Part shown: positions 21,264 to 31,555 of the stretch, piece after piece
Position numbering within the stretch: the stretch's first letter is position 1
Layout of the letters: each line of letters opens with the position of its first letter
Assembly (NCBI GenBank): GCA_029817715.1
Contig: JARUPY010000164.1
Coordinates: 252,001 to 316,000, forward strand
Source of the DNA: Melastoma dodecandrum
Taxonomy: Eukaryota; Streptophyta; Magnoliopsida; Myrtales; Melastomataceae
Reading direction: 5' to 3'
Length of the DNA: 64,000 bases
Notes under the pieces: model-generated
What the model was told of the DNA's origin: nothing
What the model saw: the letters and a program-made list of their open reading frames with translations, nothing else
Database searches by the model: none
Made by a program: the position numbers and the translations under genes

Positions 21264-21746
21264 TCCCAAATTATATAGTTAACACAAATTATGCAAGAAT
21301 AACAAGAAAATTAATTTCAAAAAATATTATTTGAAATGTTTTAATTTCAGTAGTTTTGAAAATTTAGTTTAAAGATGATCAACAAGAGAAGGATAACACA
21401 AACAATGTTCGATAGAGAAGATAAAACAAAGTGAAAGGTATGTAAATAAACTCTAATGAAATATATAAAGATAATAGGAATTTAATCAAATTAATGATTT
21501 TTTCTGAGAACATAGTAATGCCTCTTAACATATTTTTGGTAGTATAATATTATAACAATTAGATAAAAAATAGATAATTTTTCCGTCCAAAAAATTCATA
21601 ATCAGCTATAAATAATTTTTGTTTGATAAAATTAAAAATCTTCCACATAATTGTTGCAAATAAAAAACAAACAATTGTTACTATTTGAACAGTTTGGTTT
21701 CAAAAAAGAGATTTTTAAGGATAAGTCACCACCAAAGAAATCCTGA
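21264..21746. other. AT-rich spacer before copia-2
   Basis: No gene, repeat pair or RNA is recognised. CCTGA at 21742-21746 would be the copia-2 left TSD, but the right end is too decayed to test. Confidence 0.3.
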
Positions 21747-22104
21747 TGTTAAATGTTATGGTAATTTGTAATCTATATTAAGTGGTGTTAGTGTATTGGA
21801 AGTTGTTAGAATTAAATTCGCTAGGAATTTGAAGGGAGTTAATGCCATAGGAACTAGGGTAAAGTAAATATTTGCTCTAAATATTTCCTATGACACTATA
21901 TAAGGAGTAGCGGTCTCCAAATCATGTAAGAGGAAAAACATGCCAAGAAAGTATTCTTCTCGAAAGAAAAGAAAGAAGGTTTCGTAGTTAGGCAATGTTT
22001 CTCTTTCCAAAATTCAATATTTTTTATATCTAAAAATACTTCGTTGTGTTGCAGTAGTTCTGCAAACCCTTCCTGTGATACAATAAACCTTCGCTTTCCC
22101 AACA
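21747..22104 (+). repeat. Copia-2 5' LTR
   Basis: It starts TGTTAAATG and ends TTTCCCAACA. It shares GTTGTTAGAATTAAAT, GGGAGTTAATG, CTCCAAATCATGTAAG and ACAATAAA with 25577-25945. A TATATAAGGAGTAG box is near 21897. The PBS after the LTR is not recognisable. Confidence 0.65.
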
Positions 22105-22119
22105 ACTCCAAGCGCATCA

Positions 22120-22960
22120 AATCATGGCTACGTCTTCCAGCTGTATGTTCTTTTCCTATTCCCCCAGTCAAATCCCGATCTTTGATTGAATGCATTATGA
22201 TTATTGGACCTCACAGATGGAGATTATCTTTCTCTCACAAGATTTGTGGAAAATCGTTAATGAAGACTTTGAAGAAAATGACCGAGAAGACGACGACTCG
22301 TCAAGTGGGGAAGAATGTGCTAGAGCACAAGAAAGAAAGGCAAAAGAAAACATGATGATGAATGTGATAGCGTTGCGGATCTTGCAACAATCCATAAGTA
22401 AAACGATTTACCCGAGGCTTTATGGTCTCAAGAAGGCGAAACAAGCATGGAGCATGTTCAAGAAAGAGTTTAAGGCTTGGAAGAAGTGATTTCCATCAAG
22501 CTTCAAGGCTTACAGAGGGATTTCGATAACTTGGCCATGAAGGAGTCTGAAACGATGAATGATTTCTTCTCAAGTTGTTAAAATCAAGAATCAAATCAAG
22601 TGTTGCGGTGATAAAATTCCCGACAGGAAGGTTGTAGAGAATATGTTAAGAAGCCTGCCATAGAAGAGCACGTTGTTGCTATGATTTAAGAAACGAAGAA
22701 TCTGAGAGAAATTTTTGTATATGAGCTAATGAGTTCTCCTGAAGCCCACGAAAAAATAACAAATAAGTACTCAACTCCCGTTGAACATGCTTTTTCAAAT
22801 GAAGTTAAACATTTCAAAAAAGAAGTCGGAGCAGAAGGAACGTATTGTGAACAACATAGAGTTTTATGGTCGTGGACGTGGATGTTGTTCTCGAGGAAGA
22901 GGCAGGAGACGTACAACATGTCAGTTTTGCAGTAGAGAAGACATTCTTGGAGTAGATCTA
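22120..22960 (+). pseudogene. Copia-2 gag remnant
   Basis: The frame has FD...YDYWTSQMEIIFLSQDLWK in two pieces around 22165-22260, then helical capsid-like text with AKQAWSMFKKEFKAWKK ending at a TGA (22487). Further pieces around 22730-22960 read GRGRG-rich text before a lost zinc knuckle. Multiple stops preclude function. Confidence 0.65.
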
Positions 22961-23149
22961 AAAGTTTAGAAGGTAGTTTCTATATTTGTAGAAATGCTGG
23001 AAATGAGTTAAAGAATTGTTATTTCATGTGCAAGAGATGCCGATTTCCAAATCTTTCAGAACGAGATTGTTATTTTAAAAACAAGCAGCAGCAGCAGCCG
23101 GAACAACATGTGTCTCAAAATTCGGTAAATATTTCAAAAGAAAAAGAAT

Positions 23150-25625
23150 CAACGCAAGTATTTTATTCTTGTTTCAATGAAATGCAAGATATGAATAAAG
23201 TGTGAGTTTTGGATAGCGGTTGTAGCAATCATGTGGCAGGAAATCATGATAACTTTGTGGATATCAACAACAGCTACAATTCACATTTAGAGCTTGCAAA
23301 CAACAAACGATAAAGGTTGAAGGAAAGTGAATCATTATTGTGAGAGCATCAAATGGTGAAGAAAGCGGATTAATGATGTCTTTTATTCTCCAGGTATTGC
23401 TTAAAATCTTTTGAGCGTTGGATAAATGATGAAGAGTAGTTATTAAGTTACCTTTATTGATGGTTAATGTGAGATCATTGATAAAAATGAGAAGATGATC
23501 GTTGTAGTTAAGATAACGGCGAATAACTTAATTTCGCTAAAGTTGAAATCGTTCTTGAAGTTGTTGATGAAAGACAAGGGTCTTCTGAATTCGTTGTGGG
23601 CCGAAGTTGTGAACACAACAACTTACATTCTCAATTGATCCTCGACGAAAACTGTTAAGAACAGAACGCCTTACGAAGCATGGCATAAGAGGAAACTCGT
23701 GGCTGATCACTTGAAAGTATTTGGTTGTGTAACATATGCTCTCTTGACGAACAAGAAGGAGAAGTTTGATGAGAAGAGTGAGAAGCTAATCTTTATTGGT
23801 TACAATGAAGAATCTAAAGGTTATCGTTTGTTTGACCAAAAAACTGACAATATTGTAATTTCAAGAGATATTATTTTCGATAAGAATATAGCATGATAGT
23901 GGGAGAACGAGACTTCACATACTCAACCAACGTTTTCTTACCCAAAGCATCGGCAATAGTGCCTTCTTCAAATCACACTGATACAACAACAACTAGTTCA
24001 TCAAGAGGAGATGATATGCAACCAAGGAGATATCATTCATTAACTGATGTTTACGAGTAATCTAACTTTGCACTTGCTACGTTTGAGCCGTAAAATTTCG
24101 AAGAGGCTGCAAAAGAAGAAAAATAGAGAAATGCTTAGTATTGAGAAGTAATATATTTGGTCCATAGTAGGCCTTCCCAAAGGAAAAGAAGTAATTGGCT
24201 CGGAATGGGTGTTCAAAAGAAAGTTCAATGATGATGGAAGTGTGTAGAAGCATAAAGCTCGTTATGTAGCAAAGAGTTACTCGCAACTGCCCGGATTTGA
24301 TTTCACTGAAACATTTGCCCATGTTGCCAAAATGGAAAATATTAGTAGCGTGTTAACACTTGATGCACAAATGGAGCTTGAAGTGCTCCAATGTGAAGTC
24401 AGTCTTTCTCAATGGAGTACTAGAAGAGGAAGTGTATGCTCAGTAACCACAAGGGTTCGCTGTAAAAGGACAAGAAGACAAAGTGTATCGACTTCACTAA
24501 GCTCTTTATGGACTGAGCAAGCACCAAGAGCATGGGATTTCATGATAGATTCCTACTTGCATAAGAATGGATTTGAAATAAGCTTAGTAGAATCGTATCT
24601 CTATGAATAGAAGCGTGATGCTGATTTTCTAGTAACCGTCTCTATGTGGATGATTTCATCTACACCAACCAGCAAGACGTTACTAACGAAGTTCATAATA
24701 GCAATGATGGATGAATTCGAGATGACGGATATTGGATTATTAAAGTATTTTCTAGGTTTGCAGGTGAAGCAGACCATATGAGAGATAATTATTTCTCAAG
24801 AAAAGTACATTGCTGACATGTTGAAGAAATTTCGCATGGAGAACGCCAAAGTTATAGCAACTCCAATGGCTCTAATGAGAAGATGCAACAGGATGATGGT
24901 GTTGAAAGGTTTGACTCGAAGATTATAAAACTCTGGTTGGTTCATTGATCTACGTAACCAACACAAGGCTAGATACCGTTCAAAGTGAAAGTATCAAGGT
25001 TCATGAACAATCCCACCAAGAGTCATTTTGCAGCAGCAAAGCGTATCTTACTTTATCTTCAAGGAACAAATAATGTTGGTTTCATGTACACAAAAAGAAG
25101 AAAACAACAACTTAGTGGGATATGTGATAGTGATTGGACAGGAAGTATCGATGATCGAAGAAGCATGTCAGGATACCTTTTTTGTCTTGGAATAAAACTT
25201 ATCTCTTAGAGTTCGAAGAAGTAAGCTACTATAGTGTTATCATCAAATGAAACAGAGTACATTGCAGCAAATGAAGCAATTCGTGAAGCAATGTGATTAA
25301 GAAGGTTATTGCTAGAGTTACCGTAGAAGGTTGCTCATCCAACAACAATATTATGTCATAATGAATTAGCTATTGATATGACGAAAAACCCCGTGTTTCA
25401 TGCAAGGTCAAAGCACATTGAATTACACCACCAATTTATCAGAGAAATGGTGATGAAGAAGGAGATAGTTATGGAGTTTGCTCTGGACCAGTCTGCTGAT
25501 GTTCTAACAAAGGCCGTGAATTTTGAGGAGTTTGAGTTATTCAAGAAGTTTCTAAAGATTACAAATAAAGAGGAGGTGTTAAAGGGTTATTTTTATGGGA
25601 ATGAGCAAGTCATTCCCTCTCAATT
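23150..25625 (+). pseudogene. Copia-2 protease, integrase, RT and RNase H remnants
   Basis: Protease: VLDSGCSNHVAGNHDN near 23208. Integrase is reduced to its C-terminal end (VFGCVTYALLTNKK...KGYRLFDQKTDNI, 23699-23896); the catalytic core is gone. RT: SEWVFKRKFNDDGSV near 24200, LYVDDFIYT near 24640 and DIGLLKYFLGLQVKQ near 24730. RNase H: CDSDWTGSIDDRRSMSGYLF near 25115 and ALDQSADVLTKA near 25480. These are spread over several frames with stops. Confidence 0.75.
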
Positions 25626-25945
25626 TTAGCTTCACCATAATTTATTATGGTAGTTTTCTCAGTTATGGTTATTTATAATATGCATTAAATGATGTTATTG
25701 GTCTAGGAAGTTGTTAGAATTAAATGGTATGGGAACTAGAAGGGAGTTAATGTTATAGGAACTACGATCGAGTAAATGCTTGCTTTAGATCTTTCATAGG
25801 ACTCTATAAAGAGTAGCAATCTCCAAATCATGTAAGGGGGAAAATAGGCCAAGAAAACATTATGGTCATAAGCTCGCCTCAACGGCGTCTTCCCTATTGT
25901 TGTTATACAATAAAAATGTGGCGTTTGATTTACGTAGGAAATACA
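25577..25945 (+). repeat. Copia-2 3' LTR
   Basis: It starts TGTTAAAGGG immediately after the PPT AAAGAGGAGG. It contains about 100 bases missing from the 5' copy. Its right end fades after ACAATAAAAATG, so the coordinate is approximate. Confidence 0.65.
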
Positions 25946-26511
25946 TACTATAGTGTATAAAGCAATTCTAAGTTTGTCTTTGAAATTATATATGTGAAAT
26001 GTTTTTTATAATATTTTAAAACAAAATGACAAATATCAAATCATGTTGTAAAATAAAAAGTTTTAGTAATTTATACAAGGATGGAGAATGTTTTCCCATC
26101 AGGGGAAAGTAATTCCACTTAGGATTAAAATCAGGAAGATAAAAAAAAAAAAAGAAAACCACAATTAATTATTGCAGGAATTGGTTTTCTCTTTCCACAT
26201 AATTATTTACAAAGTGAAACGTATGATTAAAAACAAATTAATAAACATCGTAACATGAAAGAGAATATTACAAAATCCAAATTCAACGAACACCATCCCA
26301 ATCCCCCAGCGCAAGTTCTTCTCCCCCCACCCCCACCTAACTTCTCCATCCCCAACCCCACGGAGAGACGCACACCTACCATTTACCAAGCATTCCTCCA
26401 CTCCACCCTTACGCCCGCCCGCCCCCCAAGCACCAAACCACCCCTCTACTTAATTTCGCTGTCTTCTCCCTCCCCCTTACTCCTACTTTGTTTTGTTTTC
26501 TTTTGTTTCTT
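25946..26511 (+). promoter_or_regulatory. Putative promoter and 5' UTR of the DHQ synthase gene
   Basis: An AT-rich stretch to about 26280 gives way to a strongly pyrimidine-rich one (about 26290-26510: CCCCCAC, CTCCATCC and CTTCTCCCTCCCCC runs). No clear TATA box lies at a fitting distance, so a Y-patch type TATA-less core promoter is likely. The transcription start cannot be placed. The long frame at 26255-26872 across this region is proline-rich and judged spurious. Confidence 0.45.
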
Positions 26512-29296
26512 ATGGCGTGTTCGTCGGCGTCGACTTCCTCCTCGGCTGCCGCGGCTAGAGCTGCCTTCCTCCCTCGCCGCCATCCCACCTTCCCCACTTC
26601 CTCCCTGCTTTCCCTCCGTCGCTGCCTCCCCCGCAGGATGTCCCTGTCTGTATCCGCCTCTACCGCCACAGTCCTCGATAAGTCCTCCCCCACCGTCGTG
26701 GATGTCGATCTCGGGAATCGCAGCTACCCTATCTACATCGGCTCCGCCCTGCTCGATCAACCCCTTCTTCTTCAGAGGTAAGGCCCCCCGCTCCTCTCTT
26801 ATCGGCTTTTGTTGTGATCATGTTTTTCTCTTTCTGTTTGTTATGTCCACTGCCGACTATGCATGCTGTTGAATCCACAGATGAATGTGGCGATAGTGAT
26901 TGTTTCTCTTGGAGTGATCAATCATCCTCGAATACTTTTCCTTCATTGTGGGATTCGGACTAATCCAACTGAAGACATGGGGGAATGCTTTGATGTGGGC
27001 GACCTTGATTAGGGATTGCTCTTCTTAGGAAACTACATGGAAAATTGATGCCTTGGGGCGTGTCATGTGCTTAGAGTCGAGTTTTTGTCTTGATAAAACA
27101 GTGACAGGGCTTTAGCTGATAGGGAGCATTACGACGGCTGGTACCTGAGTGACTATGTTTTGGTCGAGTTTGAAGAGGCTTCGTTTCAGATTTGGTGGTG
27201 GTATTATTTTTGTTCTTCGATTTTGTATTACTACGAATCAAGTGTGTGAAAGGCATTCATAAGGGAAATGGCGACTAATTGTGATTACCTATGATTAACT
27301 TCATAGATTCCCTCATTCTTCGAGAAATCTCAACAAGTAGATTCCACCAGATATTGCCTCACTTCATAATTATGACACTTCTTCAACTTGTCCTTAATCA
27401 GATAGACTAAAAACGTGCAGTGACATTTTGCATATTCTAAGCCAAAATTATTCTGTTGGAAGATAGTGGAGCTGCCATTATTCTTCTGGATATCGCTGTT
27501 TTCCTGTCTTGTCCTATCCTCACTCCCCGAGTTAGCAATTGCTGTTGTTTTTTCATTGTAGGCATGTGCATGGGAAGAGGGTTCTTGTCGTGACGAATGA
27601 CACCGTTGGTCCCCTATACCTTGATAAAGTAGTTTACGCGTTGACTAAGGACAACCCAAACATATCCGTGGAACATGTGATCTTGCCAGATGGTGAAAAG
27701 TTCAAAGAAATGGTTTGAGCTTATATTCTCATTGATGCTTGGGCGTTATGTTGTAGGATGTAGATTGTGTTTAATCTGCCTGCTTTTTCCGGTGCTATTC
27801 TTGTTAGGATACTCTGATGAAGGTATTTGACAAGGCCATTGAGTCACGCCTAGACCGAAAGTGTACATTTGTTGCTCTTGGAGGCGGAGTGATTGGCGAT
27901 ATGTGTGGATATGCTGCAGCATCTTTCCTCCGTGGTGTTAACTTCATTCAGATCCCAACGACTGTTATGTCTCAGGTTTTGCTCACTGTTTCGTTAGTTC
28001 TTCATTGGAATGTTGTGCTGGGATTGTTTCTTTCATGGTGATGAAATTTCTTGATTGAAGGTGGATTCTTCTGTTGGAGGTAAAACTGGCATCAATCACC
28101 GCCTTGGAAAGAACCTGATTGGCGCGTTCTACCAGCCTCAGTGTGTGCTCATTGACACTGATACGTTGAACACATTACCGGACCGGGAATTAGCATCTGG
28201 CCTTGCTGAGGTAATCAAATACGGTCTCATAAGAGATGCCGAGTTCTTCGAGTGGCAAGAAAAGAATATGTCAGCCCTGATGTCTAGGTCATCCCCTTCT
28301 TCATCGGCATCATTGTTTTCCTTTCCCCAGAAATCTTTATGTTAAATCCTTGTTCGGGTGGTTTTTATTGCAGGGATGCAGCTGCTTTAGCCTATGCTAT
28401 TAAGCGATCCTGTGAAAATAAAGCTGAGGTTGTTTCCTTGGATGAGAAGGAAAGCGGATTGAGGGCAACCTTGAACTTGGGCCATACGTTTGGTCATGTG
28501 AGTATCATATCGTTTTCTAGCTCTAGTTGATGATTGTCCCATTTGCCGATGCCCTAGACATGTCTGTATTTCCCATGAAGGATTATCAATTGATAGTACA
28601 TTTTAAGCTTTTTTTTCTTGTTTAGCTGAATGTTGTTTATTTCAACTCTTGTGAAGAGTGTTGCAAGTCTGGTTTGTTGCTTTGTTTGCTTTTAACTTAT
28701 CAGGGACTGTTATGTTTAGGCGATTGAAAATGGGCTTGGATATGGGGAGTGGCTTCACGGGGAAGCAGTCGCAGCTGGCATAGTAAGTACCCCAAGTGTT
28801 TAAGTTCTCCTGCTTTTATTGATCACCTGTATTTTGATTGCCGTCTTATGTATGAACAATTTCTTTTAACGGACATTCAGGCTATGGCTGTGGATATGTC
28901 CTATCGCCTGGGCTGGATAGATGGATCGCTGGTGTATCGAGTCGACAAGATTCTGAAGCAGGCAAATCTGCCAACTCTTCCACCTGACGTCATGACAGTG
29001 GAGATGTTCAAGTCTGTCATGGCGGTTAGTGAATACATCCCTTTCCAAACCTGTGTTGAAAACTCGCTGGTGTTTTTTTTTTTTTGATAAGTAACACTCG
29101 CTGGTTTAAGAGTTCTCATCTGTATTATGACGATTGATTGATGGCTGGCAAGTTGCTTGCGCAGGTTGATAAGAAGGTCGCAGATGGGCTGCTCAGACTG
29201 ATCCTTCTAAAAGGGCCACTGGGGAACTGCGTCTTCACGGGCGACTATGACAAAAAGGCCCTTGAGGGAACTCTTCACGCATTTTGTGGACGGTAG
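26512..29296 (+). CDS. DHQS: 3-dehydroquinate synthase, plastidial (eight exons)
   Basis: The enzyme converts DAHP to 3-dehydroquinate, step two of the shikimate pathway, using NAD+ and a divalent metal. By GT-AG rules and protein continuity the exons are 26512-26777, 27562-27712, 27808-27975, 28061-28287, 28374-28497, 28720-28782, 28881-29024 and 29165-29296. They sum to 1275 nt: 424 residues plus TAG with no frame break. Residues 1 to about 60 are Ser/Ala/Arg-rich, a chloroplast transit peptide. NAD-binding GGGVIGD is at 164-170, [12 protein letters not shown] at 196-207 and KNLIGAF at 212-218. Expected metal ligands are Glu245 (GLAEVIKYG), His308 (NLGHTFGH) and His325 (WLHGEAVA), all present. 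The first in-frame ATG (TTATGGCG) was taken as start. Intron 1 is the longest (784 nt). The length fits plant homologues, and the gene looks functional although it is wedged between transposons. Confidence 0.97.
29062..29105 (-). mobile_element. Tiny non-LTR retroelement tail in intron 7 of DHQS
   Basis: ACTCGCTGGT occurs at 29062-29071 and again at 29096-29105, an exact 10-bp TSD. Between them are 24 bases which, on the minus strand, read GTTACTTATC followed by a run of A. A TTACTTATCAAAA-type end is characteristic of plant SINE/LINE 3' tails, so this is probably an extremely 5'-truncated insertion. Confidence 0.6.
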
Positions 29297-29570
29297 AAAA
29301 ATTTGGTGGCAGACTCTGCAGGCCAGCCAAACTGCGGTATGAGATTGGATTTTTAGTATGTGGTTTCGATCAATAAAGGGGATATAGTGTAATGTTGTTG
29401 GGGATGGTAACATGTGGCGGAAAGAGTTGTTGTATCTCTCAGGTCTTTGTTTGTTTGGTAACAATAAATTAATATTAAAGGGCGGTGGAATGAATGCTGG
29501 AAGTGACCTAGTCACCCTTCCCACCCCTCTTTAACTGCAGAATTTCATTCGGCTAACAACATAGCAGTTG
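29297..29570 (+). other. DHQS 3' UTR and short spacer
   Basis: AATAAA occurs at 29372-29377, 76 bases after the stop codon, and again at 29463-29468; either could direct polyadenylation. The interval ends at the AGACT TSD of element D (29571-29575), so little native downstream sequence remains. Confidence 0.6.
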
Positions 29571-29575
29571 AGACT

Positions 29576-30332
29576 TGACGGCGGAGATGGCAATGAATAA
29601 ATGATTCTAATACTGAAACGATGTGAGGCGTCACTAAAGGTGCGGAATGAATTGACGTGGGAATGGTCGGAAGTGTAGATAATGAAACGGATGGCTGAAA
29701 TGGATGGGTATAAACGAATAGGTTGAGATCAACCTCCACAGATACATCATTGTGAAAGAAGACTTGGATATATTTTGCCTGTCACACGGATACAAACAGA
29801 CTATCGTGAACAAGAACGAGGGCGAGGAACAATACGGAGGATACAGGCACACCACCATCGGTTGATAAGCTCTATTCAATCTGTACTTGGAATCCACCAA
29901 ATGAAGAACGATGTTGAAAGACTCCTTCGAATAAAAAGACAAAAGTGTAACTAGGGTTTAAAAGTCCGAATCAAAGTTTTTTCAATTCCTACAAAGGAGG
30001 GGCTGATATAGGCTGCCCATAGGAAAGACAATAAAAGAAACAAAATAAAAGTTAAGGAAAATAAAATATAGGGCTAGACGATAATGAAGGGATATATATT
30101 ATTTCCTCCGACAAGATCTGAAAAGCTGGTTGAGCAGGGCAGTGGAGCATGTGCGACTCTTGGGGTGCAAGTTATCAGACGAACCATCAGATCGTAGCGT
30201 CTCTTCGGTTGCTCGTCGCCTGAGAGTCGTGTTGCTCGGACCTCCTCTCGTCGCCTCAGTTACACGATGATCAGCAAGTTGAGACCTCCAATAGGCGACG
30301 ATGGTTGAGGTGTGGGTGAAGCGATGACCGTC
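29576..30332 (-). repeat. Gypsy D 3' LTR, main part
   Basis: On the minus strand it follows the 14-base start at 38776-38763, interrupted by element E after base 14 (the CCGTC is shared by both pieces). It ends at TGACGG (+ strand) at 29576. Shared landmarks with 55311-55753: AACTTGCACCCCAAGA, CAGCTTTTCAGATCTTGTC and TTCTTCATTTGGTGGATT. ORFs crossing 30099-30536 are LTR artefacts. Confidence 0.8.
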
Positions 30333-30805
30333 TGTTGACATGCGATTAACGCGCTGGTTATCTTGGGACAATCTTGGGCCTATTTCTAATAAAGCCCGTA
30401 AAGGCCCATTGAGGCCTCTAGCTAAGTTAAACATATCAGGCCCGCGTAGACTACATGGCAAAGGAAGTTTACAAAGGCAGAATAATAACCTTGTAATCAA
30501 GGGAAGTCTACAAGCCACCGCCTCCAAGGGATGCAAAGTCTACAAGCTTGCGCCTACAAAGGATACAAAGTCTGCAGGCCTGCGCCTGCAAAAGACACGT
30601 GTTAAAGGAAAACGGCTTCACAGCCCCGAGATAAATGGGACTTGTTACCCACGCATATATCAACACACGTCTTAAAAGACAACCAATTAAACCCGAAGTG
30701 AGAGGAGTTTACGATCCACGATCAATCGAGTGGAATTTAGTTAGCTCCGAGATTCTTGGGGAGAGTCGAGTCTGGAAAATCTTCGGAAGGTTGTAACAGA
30801 CCGGG

Positions 30806-30813
30806 TATAAAAG
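30806..30813 (+). promoter_or_regulatory. TATA box of the element E 5' LTR
   Basis: TATAAAAG after a GGG; the same box is at 38060-38067 in the 3' LTR. Confidence 0.6.
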
Positions 30814-30965
30814 GGAGAGGATCTCTTCCTAAGAGAAAATCACGAACAAATAAGCCAATAGAAGCTTATCTTGCTCGTCACCCGTTAGTTGTTAGTTGTT
30901 AAGATTCCCCGACCTGGGCGAAACTCTTAAAGTTTCATCGGTCTTCCTTCTACCGTTAGAGTGAG

Positions 30966-31190
30966 CAACCGTAGCTCTGGCAACAAATCCCCGCCTTCAT
31001 TTCCACCAACAGAGTAAACAACCGTAGCTCTGGTAACAGCCCTCCGCGTTCGACTCCAACGCCAGGACGAGCCACCGTAGTCTCGGTACATACCTCCGCC
31101 TTCGACTCCAACATCAGGACGAGCCACCGTAGTCCAGGTACGCACCTCCGACTTCGACTCCGTCGCCAGGGTGAACCATCCCAGCCTTGG
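30966..31190 (+). repeat. About 53-bp tandem repeat in the E LTR
   Basis: Units begin with variants of AACCGTAGCTCTGG near 30966, 31019, 31071 and 31124, with a degenerate fifth near 31176. Each holds CCTCCGCCTTCGACTCC-type text. The same array is in the 3' LTR at about 38217-38440. Confidence 0.75.
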
Positions 31191-31515
31191 TGTCCACGTC
31201 CGCCTTAGCATCCGACCGCATCCAGTCCATCAAGTCCAGCAGCTAAGCCTTGTTGCTCGAGGAGCACAAGTCTACAGCGCTCTGCCATCAAGTCTACGAC
31301 GACGCTCCAAGTCTACGGAGCACTGTAGCCAGTCTACGACCTTACCACCGTCCTTATTTTTACTTTTTGGCTGTAAGCTTTCTTTACTTCGTGTAAAAAC
31401 TGTTTGCATTCAATCAAATTCTTCAATTACTTATTGGCGACCACATCTACAAATCCCTGTGAGTCTTATTGCCAAATATTTCCGACGTGATCCGTTTGCT
31501 ACGCGAACACGTTTT

Positions 31516-31533
31516 TGGCGACCATAGTGGGAG
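31516..31533 (+). other. Element E primer binding site region
   Basis: TGGCGACCATAGTGGGAG lies six bases after the LTR end. Its position and the TTTTTGGCG context fit Tat-type PBSs, but the priming tRNA was not identified. Confidence 0.55.
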
Positions 31534-31555
31534 TCGTGAAATTTGAAGTTTTTAG

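Larger units (their letters stand above)
21747..25945 (+). mobile_element. Copia-2: old, heavily decayed Ty1/copia element
   Basis: Two short diverged LTRs flank about 3.5 kb of copia gag-pol remnants in the standard order gag, protease, integrase, RT, RNase H. Stops and frameshifts occur every few dozen codons and most of the integrase is deleted. The LTRs differ by many substitutions and a large indel, so it is much older than the SIRE-like element. Confidence 0.8.
30333..31509 (+). repeat. Element E 5' LTR
   Basis: It starts TGTTGACATGCG and ends CTACGCGAACA. It contains a TATA box (30806), a GTCTACAAG-rich segment (30470-30600), a tandem repeat (30966-31190) and several AAGTCTACG words (31268-31340). 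Confidence 0.88.

Noticed and set aside
26409..26760. Minus-strand Arg/Gly/Glu-rich ORFs opposite DHQS exon 1
   Set aside because: They are shadows of the Ser/Ala/Arg-rich transit peptide codons.
26255..26872. 205-residue ORF overlapping the DHQS start
   Set aside because: It is proline/serine-rich from the pyrimidine-rich 5' UTR, lies in another frame and runs into intron 1.
30099..30536. 145-residue minus-strand ORF
   Set aside because: It crosses the boundary between the gypsy D LTR and the E LTR, so it arose by insertion.
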